DNA of 64,000 bases from Lentinus brumalis (taxonomy: Eukaryota; Basidiomycota; Agaricomycetes; Polyporales; Polyporaceae), in NCBI GenBank assembly GCA_001792895.1, contig MARA01000008.1, positions 682,001 to 746,000 on the forward strand, given 5' to 3'. The translations under genes and the position numbers were made by a program. The stretch's first letter is position 1; every line of letters begins with the position of its first letter. Positions 21,737-33,212 of the stretch are shown here, piece after piece. The notes under the pieces were generated by a model. The model saw only the letters and a program-made list of their open reading frames with translations. It searched no databases and had not been told where the DNA came from.

Positions 21737-23326
21737 TCACGGACGTTCGAGCAGCCAGTCCCAGTCAATTCGCGAACGCCCGGGGTAACGTGTTGGGAGA
21801 AACTTGACCCAGAAGTGTTCCTTCTCGCTCTCGTCTTGGTGGAGCAGAAACAATCCCTCGAGGACCGGACAGCCACGCTCGAGCGTCTCGAGCATGTCGC
21901 CGCCGTATCGTGCCAGCCGTGAAGGCCACTGTTTCAGCCTCGGCGGATCGAAGTCGTAGGACGATGGGGAATCTTCGTAGTCCAGATGAAGATGGACTGT
22001 GCGCAGCGTCTTCGTCGAAGCGAGGATAGCTGCGATGCGCTTCTGTTCGCAGGAGATCGTCTTCAGTAAGCATACCAAGGACGAGGCACAAGTCCATGAC
22101 TCACGAAGTTCAGTGCATCAGACCCACGGGAGGTCCTGTACTGGTGTATCTGAATAGCGTGCAGACGGGGATACGATGACGCGACATGAAGGAGCAACTC
22201 TTCTTCGGCTTGGTCGCTCTCGTAGACGAGTTCGAGATGCTCCAACGAGAGCGCCGCCATACGCGTCAGGATCCGCAAACATTCAGACGACGACAGTATC
22301 GGTGTAGCAAGACCTTTCATGTCTTTCACATGCAGCGGAGAGTTTCGGAGGTAATAGCGAGGATAGTCACGTAGAGAGAGGCGCAATAGGGACATGCATG
22401 GCTTGGACACGATGGTGTCGTCTGGGTCAGGATAAGCGATGGAGAGGGACTGCAATTGACTGGTGTCAATGGTGGACGTAGACCGTCTCCCACAGACAGG
22501 TGCACGTGCGCAGTCGAGAGGCTGAGCCGCGAGAACTGAAATTGAGCGAGGGCTGTCCAATAGGCGAAGCAATCGCTGGAGATCGCGGGCATGTGACTCG
22601 TTCAGGTAGCGACCCGTGAGGCTCAGATCGCGGAGGTTTGGCCAGGGAAGTTTGGACATCGCCGCAAGAGGGATTGCATCGACGGGTAGAGCGAGTGACT
22701 TGGCCGATGAATGCATTCCGAGCACGATTGGACCAATGTATCTGAGGTCGAGACCTGTCTCCTGTTCGATGTCGATATTGTTGCCAAAGGCACGTGTAGC
22801 TTTCCAAGGATAGGTAGGATAACTCAATCGCTCCAATGTGCTTGAGAGAGTTAAAATGGCTGGAGGGAGCCATGTGTGAGGCTGGACGGGCGACCGCGAG
22901 GTGTTGGTGAACGACAAGGAGACGAGAGAATGGTTCAAACACCGTTCAAGGACACTAAATGGGACACGGCCCACAGCCTGATCGAAGGTAATTGAGCAAA
23001 TGTTGGGGAGGTAGTCCAACTCTTCGCACGAGGGCACCGATTGGGAGAGTCCCCCGGCGTATACCAAGTGTCTGAGATGATGATGTCAGAAGCTCGCCTA
23101 CGAGATGAACAAGCATGCGCTAATACCTGACGTAGGGTCGAATTGCTACCGGCGGGATCCTATCAGCCTCCCGAGCGCTGGCTTTCACACGGCAATTTGA
23201 GAAAAGGATCGGCATGCAGTAGCAACGCAGTCGACGACTAGAGGAAGCCATATTGACGAGCAGACCACGAGGCTTGAGGTATCGAGCTGCAAGCTCGCAA
23301 ATGACATCCTCGTTGAGACGTTCCAA
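21737..23326 (-). CDS. F-box protein with LRR-like C-terminal region
   Basis: F-box proteins recruit substrates to SCF ubiquitin ligases. The exons are 23326-23127, 23071-22105 and 22060-21737, giving 496 aa. The F-box is at the extreme N-terminus: MERLNEDVICELAARYLKPR, then SSSRRLRCYCMPILF. The rest is a set of loosely spaced Leu-rich segments such as LRDLSLTGRYLNES, LQSLSIAYPDP and LSLEHLELVYE, typical of the very large agaricomycete F-box family. The last exon ends DWDWLLERP. The gene follows family member B on the same strand, about 300 bp away. The target is unknown. Confidence 0.82.
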
Positions 23327-23641
23327 GCTGGGGCCAATACCATGAAAGAATCAGCAATGCATACTGCAAACTTGAACGATTGAAGAACCTTGTGGGAGGG
23401 GTCATTCTGGCGACTGGACCGACTCCTGACTGCCGCGCCGGCTTAATGTATGGTTCGTGACGTTCGGTAACTGCCGCGCCTAATGGGGCAACTGGAACAC
23501 CGCCACCTTGGCCGAGGCGGGAACCAAGGCTGACTTTTGTCAGAACTCGCCAGTGATCTCTGCATCGCCCTAGATGTGGGGCCGCGAGAGAGAACTTGTC
23601 GAACGAAATTTGAACATGCCCCTCACGAACGTATACTCACT

Positions 23642-24552
23642 TGATAGCGCTGATGTCTACGCCGAGGTAATGCTCGTAGAAATCTGCGACCCATTGGCAA
23701 GTCACAGGGCGCCGCTGTGGTGGCAAAGCACGAGCATGAGTATGGCCGACTTGTCATGTGTGCTACTAGTACCCCGGTGCTACCCACCTCTTTATGATAG
23801 TCGGCCAAAGGCACATGACAGATGCGCGCACACTGCAAGTCCTCCCTCTCGCCGCTCACGTTCGGAGGAGTATCGAGATCGGCCTGGCCTGTTTTGAGAC
23901 ATGTATACGCCATCGCGCGCGAGCAGCGAGCTAGTGAGCGCCCCGCACCATCGACGAGTGTGAGTCTCTTCAGTTTCTCACCTGTGGCTTTATGGTCACT
24001 CCTAGGTCCGGATCTGTGGGCCCCAACCGAAGGGGAGTGACTGCCCGACAACGTTAGATAATCACCCGCCCGCGGTGCTCCGCAGAATACACATATCGAC
24101 TCACGCGGGTCGGACCACATGCGCAACACCCAAACGTCCACTGCGAGCACAGACAGGAACTGCGCCAGCTCCTGTGCGACTGTGTAGCCTCTGAACATGT
24201 GTTTGGCGAGATGTCCACAAGCGAGCACACAGGCAGAGACGTATCGTGAGCCCGTTCGCAAGCCGAGGTCCGCAGCCGTGCGATACATGGCGTCGAAGAC
24301 GCGTCTCGCCGTGAGCAGCTTCGGCGTGGATCCTCTGGTCTCGTGTTGCTCGTACCACGCCGGGGTAGAAATGTAGCACGAGGCTTCCGGGTCCTCGAGT
24401 TCGCGCAACAGGTGGCGGACGCGGGCCTGCAGGGTGCTATCGGGGACACTGGCGTCCGAGTTGAAGATGCCTTCGACGATGGGCTTGAACGTCGCGTAAT
24501 CGAGAACTAGAGGCAGGCCTGGCTCGAAGCGAAAGAAAGGCACATCAAACAT
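23642..24552 (-). pseudogene. Family member B: decayed copy, C-terminally truncated
   Basis: B begins MFDVPFFRFEPGLPLVLDYA and matches member C through exon 1 (24552-24105), exon 2 (24040-23982), exon 3 (to 23788) and exon 4 (from 23714). Two lesions are visible. Near 23909-23911 an extra base in the exon-3 start turns the ARDAYTC frame out of phase. At 23642 homology stops just after YEHYLGVDISAI, where C continues for another 200 residues. Beyond the break, bases 23570-23520 (minus strand) match the 3' flank of C (51813-51878), so an internal deletion removed the C-terminal exons. Upstream, about 110 bp also match C. It could still be transcribed. Confidence 0.78.
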
Positions 24553-25553
24553 GATGGCGGCAACTTGGATGCAGCGTGCGTAGGGCCCCTGTCTCCCTCA
24601 GGATGGTGGCTACGCTTGGGGGTGCAGTTCGACCTAGGATGGACGTCATTATCTGTCTCCGTACGCAACGGAGTTCCGAGGGACTCACCCTAAAGTACTC
24701 ATTGTCAACAGACCCCGTCGTCGTGGCGTAATCCGTCGACCACTCTTGAAGTTACTTGAAGTTGGTATGATCGGTGCTGTAGAGAATCTCATTGTACCGG
24801 AACTTGGTGGGCGTATCGAACATCTTGACGCAGCTGGTGGCGAAGTGCGGTGGTCATGCACTACAGTTCAATACCAAGTCTTGTATGCTCCCGAGTTGCT
24901 CCTGAGGCTACCGGCGGCCTGCATTTAACCCAATCGGCAACGCCCGATGCAGTCGTATGATGGCATGCGATCAACAGTTCTGCCACATGGGACGGAATGC
25001 ACAAAGGCTCGCAATAACGGCTCACCTCTGCCCGGAGGTGAGTTCGAGCCCAATGGCTCTAGCTACGTAGGCGTTAGCGTCCCAGATCACCTACATGAAC
25101 ATCAGCATACACTGCGAGGGACTCGGAGGCAAAAGGACATACATCAAGATGCACCGAATGCCTGTGAATTGGCCACGTTCGTGTCAACGCGACCACACCA
25201 CGCAGGACACGCGGGTACGGTGTACAAAAGTGATTCTGAATCTATACGAATAGGTACAGGGCGAACGAATGTGAGGTTCTGGGATTTACTTCGGATTTCC
25301 GGGTACAGGTAGGAGGCACGAATGATGTACACGGTATCTTATAGGGTACGGAACTCGTATGCAAGTGGTGGTGATGATGGTGGTACAATGGGTCAATTAG
25401 GGATGTGGGTTACGGTAATCCGTTATGTGTACAACGTCCGTGAAGGTCCGGCGTGACAATGGGCGACTAATCGTAAGGACACAATTCCGGGGCAAGGGAA
25501 AGGCAGGATTGGAGCGAATGCGGGCAGTGTGAAGGTCATAGGGAGTGGTATGC
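24553..25553. other. Intergenic gap, no gene seen
   Basis: About 110 bp next to member B is homologous to the upstream region of member C (38955-39066). The rest is unrecognised sequence with GGTGATGATGG-type short repeats near 25370. No RNA gene is seen. Confidence 0.5.
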
Positions 25554-26361
25554 TCAGTCCAACCTGCTGACGATGGTCATCAGGCCCGGGACACCCTTTG
25601 CGTTCTGGAGCGCGACCGGGTGTTGGGGGTCAGGCTTGTTCGAGCGTGCTGCCTGAGCGCTGTAGTGAATCTGGGAGTAGGCGTCAGTATGTCGCCCACC
25701 TCTAGACAATTGGTGACGAGTGGGAAGCGAGGTGACATCATGCCTGCCTTTGTGCCTGCAGGACACAGGGCGGGGGACGCATGTATTGGGGAGACGCCCG
25801 CCTGGCAACGCCGACAAACGCTGCCTGCGCCGCGCCCCTTCGCGGGTCTGTGTACGATAGGGTTGAATGATTCACACTCACATGGACTCGGAACGTCCCG
25901 TCAGACCGATGCCTCGGTCCACAGATTGTACACGTCCACCTGTTCCCAGGCCTGGTCAGTACCGCACACAAAGACCCACACTTCGACAAGAACACGCACT
26001 GTTCGTCAACCAGCACATTCGCACCGACATCCAACGCTTTCTGGTAGAGCGATCCCCTCACTGCCCGGACGAGCTTGGCAGTGTCAACGCCGTCGCGGCA
26101 GATGAACGTCTGGTGCTCCTCGAGCGGCACCTTGCGCGCCGACACGACGTTTTCACCGGTGAGGCTCGGATGCGTGAGGGGTCCGTCGGCGGAGGACGAC
26201 TCGATGTGGTGCTCCTTCGCCTTCTTGCGATGCCGCCGCATCTTGACGAGCAGGTTGGCGACGTTGGAGACGCCGAGCGGCATGTGTCCGCTGCCCGACG
26301 AGCTGTTCGACGCCGAGCGCGCGATGAGAGGAGACGGTGGTGGGGACGAGAGCGTGGTCAT
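25554..26361 (-). CDS. Hypothetical 178-aa protein with CxxC motif
   Basis: I do not recognise a named family or function, although similar small basidiomycete proteins seem familiar. The exons are 26361-26000, 25939-25882 and 25670-25554. After a Ser-rich start, the protein has KVPLEEHQTFICRDGVDTAK, then a helix (KALDVGANVLVDEQ), then WTCTICGPRHRSDGTFRVH with a single CxxC pair, and a final part IHYSAQAARSNKPDPQHPVA. It ends AKGVPGLMTIVSRLD. The second intron is 211 bp. The joins are supported because each restores frame and the WTCTICGP core. The context gives no hint of role. Confidence 0.68.
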
Positions 26362-27878
26362 GGTGGTCGAGAAGAAAGAGTGAAGAAAGCTGAACGCGTC
26401 GAAGTGGAGAGAAAGAGCTTATAGGGACTCAGTCCGAGGAGGAGGAGGAGGAGGTAATATTTCGGTAGCGAGATCATACAGGCGTCTACTACCACGAAGT
26501 CTACTTAGATGGCGTCCCCGCAGGAGAGTCATCGCGGCTCATCCTTTGGTAATCATACATAGGAAGCAGGTACAGTATTGTGCCGAGCAGCCCCACCTAC
26601 GACAGGAAAGGCTCCTACATCCCAGATGCTAGTCCTCTAGTCTGGGCACGAGCCACAATAAAGTCCAAATCAGCCCCCACGGGTTACCATCCTGTAACTC
26701 ACGCTCTTGGCGCGGAGCGGCTCCTACCGCATCCGGAAGGTCTCAAGTACCTCCGCGACGGGTCAATGCAGCTGCTGAATCCGACGCACATATCATCTTG
26801 TATTTGCTTAGGCTGATGCGCTCATGGAGAAGCACCTAGAAGCACTACACATACAGTACAAGTTCAAGGAGATAGCATACTTCAGTTCACATTGAGTAAA
26901 GCCAGCAACACACAGCAGCACTTAATATCAAGGAACATCATTGCACCTCCGTCGCTCCGCGATGGGTCAATGTTACTGTCGCGGATATGGCTTGGACATC
27001 GCCAAGACATCGCCGAGATTCGCGGTGCCCCCGACGGGCTCATAAGGACCCAGCTCGAGTACTGAGGCAGATAGAGTCAGCATATCTGTTAGGGCGCGAA
27101 TCATGCCAGACGTGACGGTGCAACCCACCATTACCCACTCAACGTGCAACTTGATGAAATCAAGGAGGACTCAGGAGGGTCCCGGTCTGCGTCCGTCTCC
27201 GTTGATAAATGCAGACGGCAAGGATGCGTTGCTAGCACAACGATCGCAGTTCCTAGCCCGCGGGCCGCGGCCCAGTCTGAACCAGGACGAAGAGATTGGC
27301 CTGCAAAGATTGAGCGCAGGGGACTGCTTAAGAGGCAGAGTGCTGGAAGTTGGAACCACCCAAGACCCTCTTGATGCTCGGAGTGAGGGAGGGAACCAGT
27401 CCTGGACCCTGAGGCCTGAGGACCCGCCCACGCCTCGTACTCCTCCTTGACCTCCGGTTTCCCCTTCGGCTTCTGCACCTACAAGTTGGCAGAAACTCTA
27501 CAGTTCCCGCTTGTTCGAGTCGACCATGCTATTGTGCACTGTCCGACCAGTGAGCGCTTGAGCGCCAGAACAATGCAAGTGGACAAAACAACTGACGCAC
27601 GTCCCGCGCGCCGAGTTGCGCGAGCATCGCATCTAGAGCATCTACTCATCTGTAACGGCGCGAACTCCGAATGAGTTACTTGCTGGAGGTGCCCGCCCGA
27701 GGCCAGCATGGGTCAGTCCGAAGGTGAGTGGAGCACCTAGCGGCGGCAGGGACGGAGGAGGGAAAATGACCGACGTAAATTCCCGCCGCGCCAAGATGAC
27801 TTCGACTGTCGAGCATGTGAGTTGGTCAGAAGAGCATTCGCTCAAGGATGAGTAGATACAATGTAGAGCCACATAGAT
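26362..27878. other. Gene-free region with decayed copy of the mak5 3' end
   Basis: A GGA run lies near 26437-26452. The part at about 27425-27640 resembles the end of the neighbouring helicase gene and is annotated separately. The remainder shows no gene. Confidence 0.5.
27425..27640 (-). pseudogene. Partial, decayed duplicate of the mak5 3' end
   Basis: The minus-strand sequence matches mak5 exon 10, the intron before it and the end of exon 9 with many changes. Shared words include GTACTCCTCCTTGACCT, CCCCTTCGGCTTC, GTGCACTGTCCGACCAGTGA and the GTTGCG(C)GAGCATCGC word. An insertion (CTACAA) and internal loss break the frame. Because the intron is included, it arose by DNA duplication and not from mRNA. 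Confidence 0.7.
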
Positions 27879-30661
27879 TCAGTCCTCGGACCCGATCCCG
27901 CTCCACTCCTCGTACTCCTCCTTGACCTTCGGTGTCCCCTTCGGCTTCCGCACCTTGGCAGGAACCAGGTCCTCGCCCGCCTCCCGCTTCTTCAGGCCAA
28001 CCATGCTTTCGTGCACTGTCCGACCAGTGAGCTCCAGAACAACGGAAGGAACTTGGAAGTCGAAACGGACGTACGTTCTCCAGCAATCATGTCGTCCGCA
28101 ATCGAGTGCACGCCCGACGTGATGTACCGCGTCGACACCCCCGCGCGACGAGCGGTTGCGCAAGCATCGCCTTCAGCTCCGCCTTCAGCGCCGCCGTCTT
28201 TGCCGCCGCCGTCTTCTGCTGGTGCTTCGACGGCCCCCGGTCCTCGTCTCCATCGCTGCACGCACACAAGTGAGTTCGACCAAACCGACGGACAAGCAGA
28301 GCGAGCGAGCCCACCTCGCGAGATCAGAGTCAAGCTCAATCTCCATCGCGTCCGCAGCCTCTCTGAGCCAGTTCCGCTCGTGCGTCGCCTTCTTCGCCCG
28401 GTGCTGCGCCGTCTCGATCTCGCGCGCGAGCTGCACGCGCGCCTTCAGCTTGTCCAGCATGTACAGCTCCACCGGCATCTCCGCGATCTCCTCCTCCTCT
28501 GCGCCGAAGAGCTCATCAGTCACGTTCGGAACGGGATATGGAACGGGAGGGAGCACAACTCACGTCGGCCGAGACTGTGCATCAGCGCCCGGACGAGCCG
28601 CCGCTCGTCCGGGGCACACATGAGCAGGCTGAACCCGCGCCGCATCGCGCGCGCCGTCCGGCCGTTCCGGTGCACGTACGTGTCCGCCGTGCGCGGGACC
28701 TGGTAGTGCACGACGTGGTCGACCGCGGGGATGTCGAGACCACGTGCGGCGATATCCGTGGCGAGGAGGACCGAGTTCGCCGTGGACTTGAACCGGTCGA
28801 GGTTCTTGAGTCGCTGGCGCTGCTCGAGCTGCGAGTGCAGCGGGAACGCGGGGATGCCGAGGAGCTCGCACAGAGGGAGCAGCCGCCGGATGCCGTCGAT
28901 CGCGGAGAGGAAGACGAGGGTGCGACCAGGGTAGCGGAGGAGGAAGTAGTAGAGGTATGCGTCCTGCATGCCATCAGCAACAAACATCGCAGGACTGCCA
29001 GGCGGACTCACCTTGCTGCTCGAGAGGCACTCGATTTTGCTCTCCTTGAGGGTGGCGACGACGCCACCTGCCGGGCTGATATCCACGACCGCGGGCGTGG
29101 GGTCCCGGAAGTCCAGCCGCAACAAGAGGTCGTCCAGCGTCGAGGCCGGCTTCGCGTTCTTCTTCCTGCCGAAGCGCGAGCGCCGCTTGAGGTTCTTCTG
29201 GAGGTCCTTGCTGAGCGTCGCCGAGAACACGAAGGTCTGCAGCTCGCCCGCCCTAACGCCCTCCTTGCTGTCTTCAGGCTCGCCGTGCTCGTCATCGGGC
29301 CCGTTTTCCGGCTCAATTGCCTCGTCACTGCGGGCGTCAGCGGGGAAATCGCAAAGAACAACGGGATGTGCTCACTCCGATTTGCGCAGCGTGAGTCGCA
29401 AAATGTTGTCGAGCTCCGCAAAGTGACCGGTCTCGATCATGCGATCGGCTTCGTCGAGGACAAGGAAGCGCAGATTCTCAAGTTGTGTCGCCAGCTCGTC
29501 GTCCTACAACGCATCTGAGCCACCGTCATCGCTGGAAGATACGCATTCCAAGTGCTCACCTCCTGGATGATGTCCCATAGACGACCGGGGGTAGCCACAA
29601 GGACGTCAACACCGCGCGAGAGGATGCGCTTCTGCTTCTGGGCGGACATGCCTCCCACAATGGCCGCCACGCTCACGAGAGGAGGGTGATTGGGTTTTGC
29701 GGCCGCTTCTGCCGTCGCCTTTTCTTTCCCTTTCCCCTTCTTGCCGGCCTTGCCCTGCTTCGAAGCCTCTGCCGGCGCACCTTCTTCTTCGCCGTTGGCA
29801 TCCGCGGTGACTTCCACGGGATTGAGGCAATCGTTGAGGTGAGATGATACCTGGAGCGCGAGCTCACGCGTTGGCGCGACTATGAGAGCGCGAACGGGCC
29901 GTCTCATTTTGGAGTTCGGAATCGGGCGGGAGTATGCCTCTGTGAGAAGATGGTGGAGGATCGGCAAGCCATATGCAAGTGTCTTGCCTGAGCCCTGCGA
30001 GTGGGTCAGCGGCAGTTGCGACGCGTGTGCTCCTAGACCTTACTGTCTCCGCAACGCCGACGACGTCCTTCCCCTTCAGCGCGAGCGGCAACGCTTCGGC
30101 CTGGATAGGTGTAGGAGTGATGTATTTCTTCGCGTACAGCGCCCGGCCCAGTTGCGGATGCAAATGGAATGCGCTCCAAGCGGGCAAGAGTGTCTTGTCT
30201 GTTGCGATGTCAAGTACAGTAGGCTTGGACGTGCCTTGCAAACTCACCATCGAATGAGACTGGGTCAGGGAGGGCATCGACATCGAGCTTGTCTATGACA
30301 GCCTCTGAAGACTCCCCCGCCTTGCTCGTTTTCTTCTGCGTGCGTGTATCGTCGTCTCTCGTCTGTGATAGGTGTTCAGTACGGCACTCTGGCTGCAGCC
30401 AGTCGGGCGGTTGGCATCACACACCGCAAAATGCACAACGCGTCCCCCGTCTGTTTCTTCAAACACAACATCCACGTCCTCTATCTCCTCCAACTCCAAG
30501 AACCCGTCTAGCCCGGACCCTAGGTCTGCTTCGCGCGGCTTCGTGACCTTCTTCCAGGGTAGCTCATCGGCGGAGACGTGCTTCGTTTTGACGCGTTTTG
30601 CAATAGAGGTGGAGGACGGCTTGGTCTTGCGCTTGCTGCCCTGAAGTATAGAGGAAGTCAT
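27879..30661 (-). CDS. mak5: DEAD-box RNA helicase Mak5/DDX24
   Basis: Mak5 is a nucleolar ATPase needed for 60S ribosomal subunit assembly. The exons are 30661-30425, 30362-30248, 30198-30044, 29994-29560, 29503-29376, 29327-29012, 28963-28564, 28498-28315, 28255-28075 and 28015-27879. Motifs in order are [15 protein letters not shown] (Q motif), AETGSGKT restored across an intron, [64 protein letters not shown] and HRNGRTARA. The N-terminal [12 protein letters not shown] segment and a long charged insert after PTREL are typical of Mak5. Exon 9 needs one extra base in a five-C run (28138-28142) to pass from PLVARG to [20 protein letters not shown]; as read, the protein would be cut short after the helicase core. 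That is either a sequence error or a real frameshift. Corrected length is about 762 aa. Confidence 0.9.
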
Positions 30662-30950
30662 GGTTGCGGAGGAAGAGGTGGCCAACCAGAGCTGTAGCCT
30701 GTCGCCGCTGGTTGTGCACGAAAATCTGGAGATCTCGCGCCTGCGCCTAGCGCTGTTGCGGCTCACCGGGCCGGTACGACGTCAACGGGCGCCTCGCACT
30801 CTCGACAACGGACCAACAACGGACTGTCACTCTGGTCCTTAAAGTTAACCATCATCGCCAAATATTTACGCAGCTGAAGTGCGGTAGGCTTCGCAAACTA
30901 GTATTTCAGGTCAAGTAGCTGTCGCTGAACATTGTTTCTAGCCGTGAAAC
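30662..30950. promoter_or_regulatory. Divergent promoter between mak5 and the DUF155 gene
   Basis: Only 289 bp separate the two start codons. A direct repeat CAACGGACCAACAACGGAC lies near 30808. No clear TATA box is seen. Confidence 0.4.
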
Positions 30951-33212
30951 ATGGCGAATACCTCACAAAATGCAGGCCCTCGGCCACCCGTCGCATCCCC
31001 GACATTTCGCATTCGACCTGCCCGTGCACCATCAGGTCCGGCTCGCACTCTCACCCGTCGACCGTCTATCTCTGGTGCTGCGTTGACAAACCCCGTCACT
31101 GGTGCCACGAAGCCCCAGCGAACCTCTAAGACTACCCAGAAGCTCGTCGTCCTTCCATCCGCACCGCAGACCAAACCCATTCCGCCAGAAATCGACGACG
31201 ACGAGGACCAGCTCCATGGCTACGAGACAGACCAGGGTATCAGAGAACACAAGAGCGCCGGAGAGCGGATGAGCAGGGAACAGAGGGAGAAGGCGGGCTT
31301 CAGGCGGATTACCGCGTATTGTCTCGCGGATGGATTCAAGATGAAGTTGCTGGGCAGTTTCTTGAAGCGCGAACACAACGTCAAACCTCGTGTATACGAC
31401 GAGGCTATGTACGTGGTGAGTACTTTGCTCCGTCTTCGCTCCCCCATCTGTCTGTCGTCGTCGTGCAATCAAGACCTCTTCGCTGTCAGAGAGCGCGCTT
31501 TGTGAGGATGCAGTTCTCGTGCACCCGGGGAATGCGCAGACTGTCAGGGCGAGGCAAGCTCAGCTGAGCCCCTTCCCCTGCTTGTTCTTGAGGATGCCCG
31601 GCGCCATGTATCAAACGGCGAATGGTAACCTATATTCTACGCGACCCCATTGGGAATGTCAACTCACGGGCAGAGACTTTGTAGCATGTCTGGCCGTATT
31701 TCGCGATACTGATACTTCGGGTGTAGATGTACCATCTTCCGCTCCTTCCAGGGTACGGGCCCGGGTCCAATATACGCTCCTCCGGTCCTCCCGTCACTCC
31801 TGGCAATGATGACCCCGCTTCAGGGCTGTCCGAGGCCGAAGAGGACGGATACCAGGGTACATACTTCACCTCTATGGAGCCGCCCACCTCGCCTGGCATC
31901 GAAGGGTTCATGCCCTCGGCATCTCCAGAGACGAGCACGCGTGGCGTGGGCCCGTCGCAGGAGATTGCTGCCGTCGGTACTTCCGCCTCTCAGCAGGAGC
32001 ACACCCTCAGCCACGAAGACATGAACCCGGTCATCGCTGCGCCGCCGAGGAGCGGAGGGGCGACCAGGTCGCGGACTAGGCGGCGTACAACTACCAAGGA
32101 GTCGCAGAACTTCGCGGAGGCGGTCTTCTTCGAGTACGGCGTGGTCGTGTTCTTCGGCTTCCGCGAGGACCAGGAGCTCAGCCTCATTGAGGACGTCGAG
32201 GAGGCGGGCATCATGTCGCGGCCGATCCCTCACGACGACTGGGAGGTCGAAGCATGCCACTATGCGGTACGTGTTTCTCCCGCTCGCGTTCCGCACGCGC
32301 TCACCTGCCGTGCAGCACGACCCCAACATCGCGTTCCCGCGCATATACAACGATTTCTTCAGTGAGTCGCCCGTCCCGCCCACGATGACTGCAAGGCTCA
32401 CGTACGCACAGCGTTCAAGACACACTCGCACCTGCTCCAGCTGTCCGTCGCACACGCCCTCGCGCAGTCCACACTGCTCGCGCACTACGAGACGCACGCG
32501 AACCGCATCCTGTCCTCCCCGCGCACGCGCTCGATCCCCGCGCAGCTCGCGTCGACGGGCGTGCTCGGCATCTCGCGCAAGGAGGCCCTCAAGCTGACCG
32601 GGCGGCTCTTCACCCTGCGCCGTGACGTGAACCTCGTGAGCAACGTGCTCGATATCCCCGAGCTGTTCTGGGACGAGGCGAGTTTGAAGGCGCTGTACGA
32701 CGCCGTGCGGGAGTACATGGAGATCGGGCCCCGGGTGCAGGTGCTCAATGAGAAGATCGCTGTCGCGGAGGATCTGGTGCGTCTGCTCTATTTTGGCCTG
32801 TCCCACTGCTCTCGCTCGTGCTCACGTTGTGGCGCATATAGCTGAGCGCGATACACGACCACCTGAACAACAACGCCATGGACCGGATTACGTGGATCAT
32901 CATCTGGTACGCCACCTTCGAACTCTTGAACAGTTGCTTGTTTCCTGACTTCGCCGTCTTCCCTGTTAGGTTGATTGTCGTGGCGTGTCTCGTCGAAGTG
33001 GTATGATCGCCTCCCTTCTCCCTGTCACTGCCAACGCTGTGTCTGACTGTGTGTCTTCACAGGGCGAAGTCATCGCGCGTCTCGTCGTACACGCAACGAT
33101 GGGCGAGTCGTCGCTCGCAGTGCCGACCGCCGCGGACGTGCTCAACAGCATGTCGCGCGAGGACGCCATCGCGGCTCTGGACAGGATCGCGCGCGGGCTG
33201 CCTCCGCTATAG
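30951..33212 (+). CDS. DUF155/YagE-family membrane protein, Rmd8/Rmd1-like
   Basis: Yeast Rmd1 and Rmd8 belong to this family; Rmd8 is needed for sporulation and Rmd1/RMND1 act with mitochondrial translation. The exons are 30951-31415, 31727-32266, 32316-32361, 32412-32776, 32842-32906, 32970-33000 and 33063-33212, giving 553 aa. The N-terminus is basic and disordered, followed by KAGFRRITAYCLADGFKMK and, across a 310-bp intron, YHLPLLPGYGPGSNIRSS. The conserved core is AEAVFFEYGVVVFFGFREDQ with IEDVEEAGIMSRPI. Helices ISRKEALKLTGRLFTLRRDV and LYDAVREYMEIGPRVQVLNE precede a transmembrane segment (ITWIIIWLIVVACLVEV), as usual. The longer N-terminus with LPLLPGYG suggests Rmd8 rather than Rmd1. 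Confidence 0.88.

Noticed and set aside
28538..29518. 326-codon plus-strand frame
   Set aside because: It is antisense to the mak5 helicase core, whose motifs prove the minus strand codes.
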